NCBI RefSeq assembly: GCF_900156745.1 | Contig: NZ_LT707065.1 | Coordinates: 1,674,001-1,738,000, forward strand | Origin: Achromobacter sp. MFA1 R4 | GTDB taxonomy: Bacteria > Pseudomonadota > Gammaproteobacteria > Burkholderiales > Burkholderiaceae_B | Length of the DNA stretch: 64,000 nucleotides | Reading direction: 5' to 3' | In this document: piece by piece, positions 61,390 to 64,000 of the stretch | How positions within the stretch are numbered: the first letter of the stretch is position 1 | Layout: each line of letters begins with the position of its first letter | Program-made: the position numbers and the translations under genes | Notes under the pieces: model-generated | What the model saw: the letters and a program-made list of their open reading frames with translations, nothing else | Told to the model about the DNA's origin: nothing | The model's database searches: none

Positions 61390-62373
61390 ATGAAGACCCG
61401 ATCATTGATCCTGCTTGCCTCGGCGATCGCGCTGGCCGCGGGAGCGGCCCTGGTGGGCCGCGCGCTCATGCGCCCGCCGCCACCCGTGACCATCGTCAAG
61501 CAGGTCGAAGCGCAGCGCGCGCCCGTGCGCCAGGTGCTGGCGGCGGCCGGGCCGCTGGTCCCCGGCGACTTCGTCGCGGGACGCGCGCTGGCATGGCGCG
61601 AACTGCCCGCCAGCGAGATCCGGGCCGACCACTACACCGCTGACACCGACGAGGAACGCCGCAAGATCGAACGCGCCGTCGCCGGGTCCACGCCCCGCCG
61701 CGCGCTGCAGGACGGCCAACCGCTGACCCGCGACGGGCTGGTGTTCAGCGGCGACCACGGCTTCGTCGCGTCGGTGCTCAAGCCCGAGATGCGCGCCGTG
61801 TCGATTCCGACCAGCGCGGTGACGAGCAACTCGGGGCTGGTGTCCGCAGGCGACCGGGTGGACGTCATCCTGCATCTGGAACGCGACAAAGACCAGCCGC
61901 CGATGCCGGGCCAGACCGCCGTCTCCTTTGCCTCGCTGGCGTCGCAGACGATCGTGCGCAACGTGCGCGTGCTGGCATTGAACGGCAATCCGGCGGGCAT
62001 CGCGCCCGCCAGCAATGCCCCGACGACCCCGGGCGCCGTGGACAAGAAGGCCGTGCCCCTGCGCAATTACTACGAAAGCCTGACGCTCGAAGTCACCCCG
62101 CGCGATTCGGAGCGCCTGGCCCTCGCGCAAGAGGTCGGCCCGCTGCAACTGGCGCTGCGCAGCGTGCAGGCGGACACCGTCGAACAGCCGCACGACGCCA
62201 TGCGGTCGGTGACGCGCATCAACGATGCGACGGACATGTTCAACCAGCCGGCCCGGCAGACGGTCGTCGTGCAGACGTTCCGCGGCGAGCGGCAGAGTGC
62301 GCAGTCCTTCACGCAGTCCGTCAGTCAGGCGGCGGAGCCAGACGAACCCGCCCCGTCATCCTCCATCCCCTAA
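61390..62373 (+). CDS. cpaB: Flp pilus assembly protein CpaB/RcpC
   Basis: A 327-residue periplasmic/inner-membrane-anchored assembly protein. An N-terminal helix (about 5-25) precedes an SAF-type domain ('PGDFVAGRALAWRELP', about 58-73) and an RcpC domain ('DRVDVILHL', 'SQTIVRNVRVLAL'). Ends with a Ser/Pro-rich tail. It connects secretin and inner-membrane platform. Part of the tad operon, followed 69 bp later by the secretin gene. Confidence 0.9.
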   Translation: MKTRSLILLASAIALAAGAALVGRALMRPPPPVTIVKQVEAQRAPVRQVLAAAGPLVPGDFVAGRALAWRELPASEIRADHYTADTDEERRKIERAVAGSTPRRALQDGQPLTRDGLVFSGDHGFVASVLKPEMRAVSIPTSAVTSNSGLVSAGDRVDVILHLERDKDQPPMPGQTAVSFASLASQTIVRNVRVLALNGNPAGIAPASNAPTTPGAVDKKAVPLRNYYESLTLEVTPRDSERLALAQEVGPLQLALRSVQADTVEQPHDAMRSVTRINDATDMFNQPARQTVVVQTFRGERQSAQSFTQSVSQAAEPDEPAPSSSIP

Positions 62374-62442
62374 CCGATGCGCCCCCACCGCCAGCCCGCG
62401 GCGACGTCCGCGCTTCCTCATGCCCCTTCATCCCTTCACGCC

Positions 62443-63957
62443 ATGATTCACAAGCAGCCCCGCCGCGGCGCGGCCCTCCTGATGCCCCGGCTGTGCCTGG
62501 CCGCGCCGCTGTGCCTGGCTGGCGCAAGCGCCCTGGCCGCCCCCTCCACGGCGCCCGGCGCCCGGCCCGCCGTCGACGTCATGAACACGCCGACGGCCTT
62601 GCCCGCCAGCCTGCAGAAGATCGCGCCCACCGGCGAGATCACGCTGCACGTGCGCGAAGGCCAGTTGCTCAAGCTGAAGTCCGATGCGGCCAATGTGCTG
62701 GTGGCCGATCCGCGCGTCGCCAGTTTCCAGGTGCCATCGCCCAACAACATCTTCGTCTTCGCGCAGTCCGTCGGCACGACGACGCTGTACGCGCTGGATG
62801 CGCAGGACAAGGTCATCGCCGCGATCCGCGTCGTGGCCGAGCACGACCTGTCCACGCTGCGCACGCAGATCCTGCGGTCCGTGCCCGGCGCCGACATCGA
62901 GCTGGAACCCTCGCTGAACAACCGCATCATCGTGCGCGGCAACGTGCGCACGCCCATCGAGGCGCGCCAGATCGTCGACCAGGTACAGGCCTATCTGGAC
63001 GGCGTGTCGGCGGGCGCGCAGGGCGGCGGCGCGCGCGGCGCCGGCAACACCCGCGACGGCGTGATCAACCAGCTCAAGGTGGAGCTGTCGTCACAGATCA
63101 ACATCCAGGTGCGCGTCGTCGAGGTGTCGCGCACGCTGTCGCACGAACTGGGCTTTGACTGGGCGGCGACGCTCAATTCGGGCAGCGGCGCGTGGGGGAT
63201 CATGACGGGCAGCGCGGCCGGCGGCTTCGCGCCCGCCACCGAGCCCATCAATCCGTCGCTGTTCGATTCCGTCACGGGCAAGAACTTCTCCAGCCTGATA
63301 CCGGGCCGCACCACGTCCACCTTCGCGGCGGGCGGCATGACCACGCGCGGCCGCTTCACCATGGGCGGCCTGATCTCGGCGCTGTCGGCGGAGGGCTTCG
63401 CCTCGGTCCTGGCCGAACCCAACCTCACCGCGATGTCGGGCGAAAGCGCGGCCTTCGCCGCGGGCGGCGAGGTGCCCATCGTCATCATCACCAACAACAA
63501 CGTGCAGATCGACTTCAAGTCGTACGGCGTGATCCTGCGCATGACGCCGACGCTGCTTTCCGCCAATCGCATCAGCCTGCACATCGCGCCCGAAGTGAGC
63601 GAGCTGACGGAAGACGGCGCGGTCACGCTGCAGGGCATCTCCATCCCCGCGCTGAAGGTGCGCCGCGCCGACACCACCGTGGAGCTGGCCAGCGGCCAGA
63701 GCTTTGCGCTGGCCGGCATGCTGCGGTCGACGCAGGCCCAGACCGTGTCCGGCGTGCCGGGGCTGAGCAGCATTCCGCTGCTGGGCCGGCTGTTCGAGCA
63801 CGAAGTGTCCGCCAAGGACGAAACCGAGCTGGTCATCCTGGTCACCGCGAACGTGGTCGATCCGGTCGCGGCCGGCGAGCTGCAGGTGCCAGGCCAGGGC
63901 CTGGCCGGCATCGACGACCTGCTGCCGCCGCAAGCCCCCATCGGCTACCTGTACTGA
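62443..63957 (+). CDS. cpaC: Outer-membrane secretin CpaC/RcpA
   Basis: A 504-residue secretin for the Flp pilus. A signal peptide (cleavage near 'ALAAP', about residue 34) precedes a BON-like/N0 region ('LLKLKSDAANVLVADP') and the secretin domain with 'EPNLTAMSGESAAFAAGGE' (about 325-343), 'VPGLSSIPLLGRLF' and 'ETELVILVTANVV'. It forms the outer-membrane ring through which pilin passes. ATG 62443 was preferred; the ATG at 62377 would add 22 residues before the signal peptide. Confidence 0.92.
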   Translation: MIHKQPRRGAALLMPRLCLAAPLCLAGASALAAPSTAPGARPAVDVMNTPTALPASLQKIAPTGEITLHVREGQLLKLKSDAANVLVADPRVASFQVPSPNNIFVFAQSVGTTTLYALDAQDKVIAAIRVVAEHDLSTLRTQILRSVPGADIELEPSLNNRIIVRGNVRTPIEARQIVDQVQAYLDGVSAGAQGGGARGAGNTRDGVINQLKVELSSQINIQVRVVEVSRTLSHELGFDWAATLNSGSGAWGIMTGSAAGGFAPATEPINPSLFDSVTGKNFSSLIPGRTTSTFAAGGMTTRGRFTMGGLISALSAEGFASVLAEPNLTAMSGESAAFAAGGEVPIVIITNNNVQIDFKSYGVILRMTPTLLSANRISLHIAPEVSELTEDGAVTLQGISIPALKVRRADTTVELASGQSFALAGMLRSTQAQTVSGVPGLSSIPLLGRLFEHEVSAKDETELVILVTANVVDPVAAGELQVPGQGLAGIDDLLPPQAPIGYLY

Positions 63958-63977
63958 ACGCGGACGAGAGACACGCC

Positions 63978-64000
63978 ATGGACTACGAAAAGACCCTTAC
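63978..64000 (+). CDS. Next tad gene, first codons only (partial)
   Basis: An ATG at 63978 opens a frame that runs off the window after seven codons. In tad operons the gene after the secretin is often tadZ/cpaE, but the few residues visible ('MDYEKTL') cannot confirm that. Confidence 0.35.

Overview
The window is a GC-rich (roughly 68-70% by eye), densely packed chromosomal segment with very strong G/C bias at third codon positions. The gene content (FrmR/glutathione-dependent formaldehyde dehydrogenase, a DkgB plus LysR pair, NhaR, a SpecificRecomb/Gcr protein, LPS-core genes, many LysR regulators and stand-alone solute-binding proteins, and a tad/Flp pilus locus) points to a betaproteobacterium of the Burkholderiales, most likely Alcaligenaceae (Bordetella/Achromobacter-like). 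This assignment is an inference from content and composition. I saw no tRNA, rRNA, CRISPR array, insertion sequence or prophage.

Layout, left to right. 1-2.2 kb: the end of a GntR regulator, then a minus-strand cassette of a heme-oxygenase-like di-metal enzyme, two plant-type ferredoxins and an unknown small protein. 2.3-9.6 kb: a small unknown ORF, a DUF2809 membrane protein, the SpecificRecomb membrane protein, an MFS exporter, a chemoreceptor and a HutD-like protein. 9.6-11.1 kb: the formaldehyde detoxification operon frmRA with a recognisable FrmR operator. 11-13.2 kb: two overlapping LPS/polysaccharide genes. 13.5-17.3 kb: a membrane GTPase, a PAS-PAS-GGDEF-EAL protein and a DUF1059 protein. 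17.4-24.7 kb: a three-part nuclease/exonuclease/helicase, a divergent Sir2-like protein lacking the catalytic histidine, a WYL regulator and a CSS-EAL phosphodiesterase. 25-30.6 kb: an N-carbamoyl-D-amino acid hydrolase, an ornithine-cyclodeaminase-like protein, a quinone oxidoreductase and a LysR/MFS divergent pair.

30.6-37.3 kb: an overlapping minus-strand operon (solute-binding protein, zinc alcohol dehydrogenase, aldehyde dehydrogenase) facing a 899-residue MalT-type LuxR regulator, which looks like a regulated alcohol-oxidation module. 37.3-43 kb: LysR/dkgB, a ClC-type channel and an FdhF/YdeP-like molybdoenzyme.

43.0-51.3 kb is the most unusual part. Four long genes run in one direction: a papain-like peptidase fused to a serine hydrolase; a PAS/GAF sensor with a worn-out histidine-kinase end; a receiver-like domain fused to a CHAT (caspase-like) protease; and a 440-residue protein of unknown family. 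They are preceded by a nest of perfect inverted repeats and a possible 48-codon ORF. The layout reads like a signal-controlled protease cascade that I do not recognise as a described system.

51.3-58 kb: a spermidine-synthase-like protein, TerC plus universal stress protein divergent from nhaR, a DUF2501 protein, an alpha/beta hydrolase, a ceramidase-like membrane protein and a lytic transglycosylase. 58.2-64 kb: an OmpR-type two-component system followed by the beginning of a tad locus (Flp pilin, prepilin peptidase, CpaB, secretin CpaC) that runs off the right edge.
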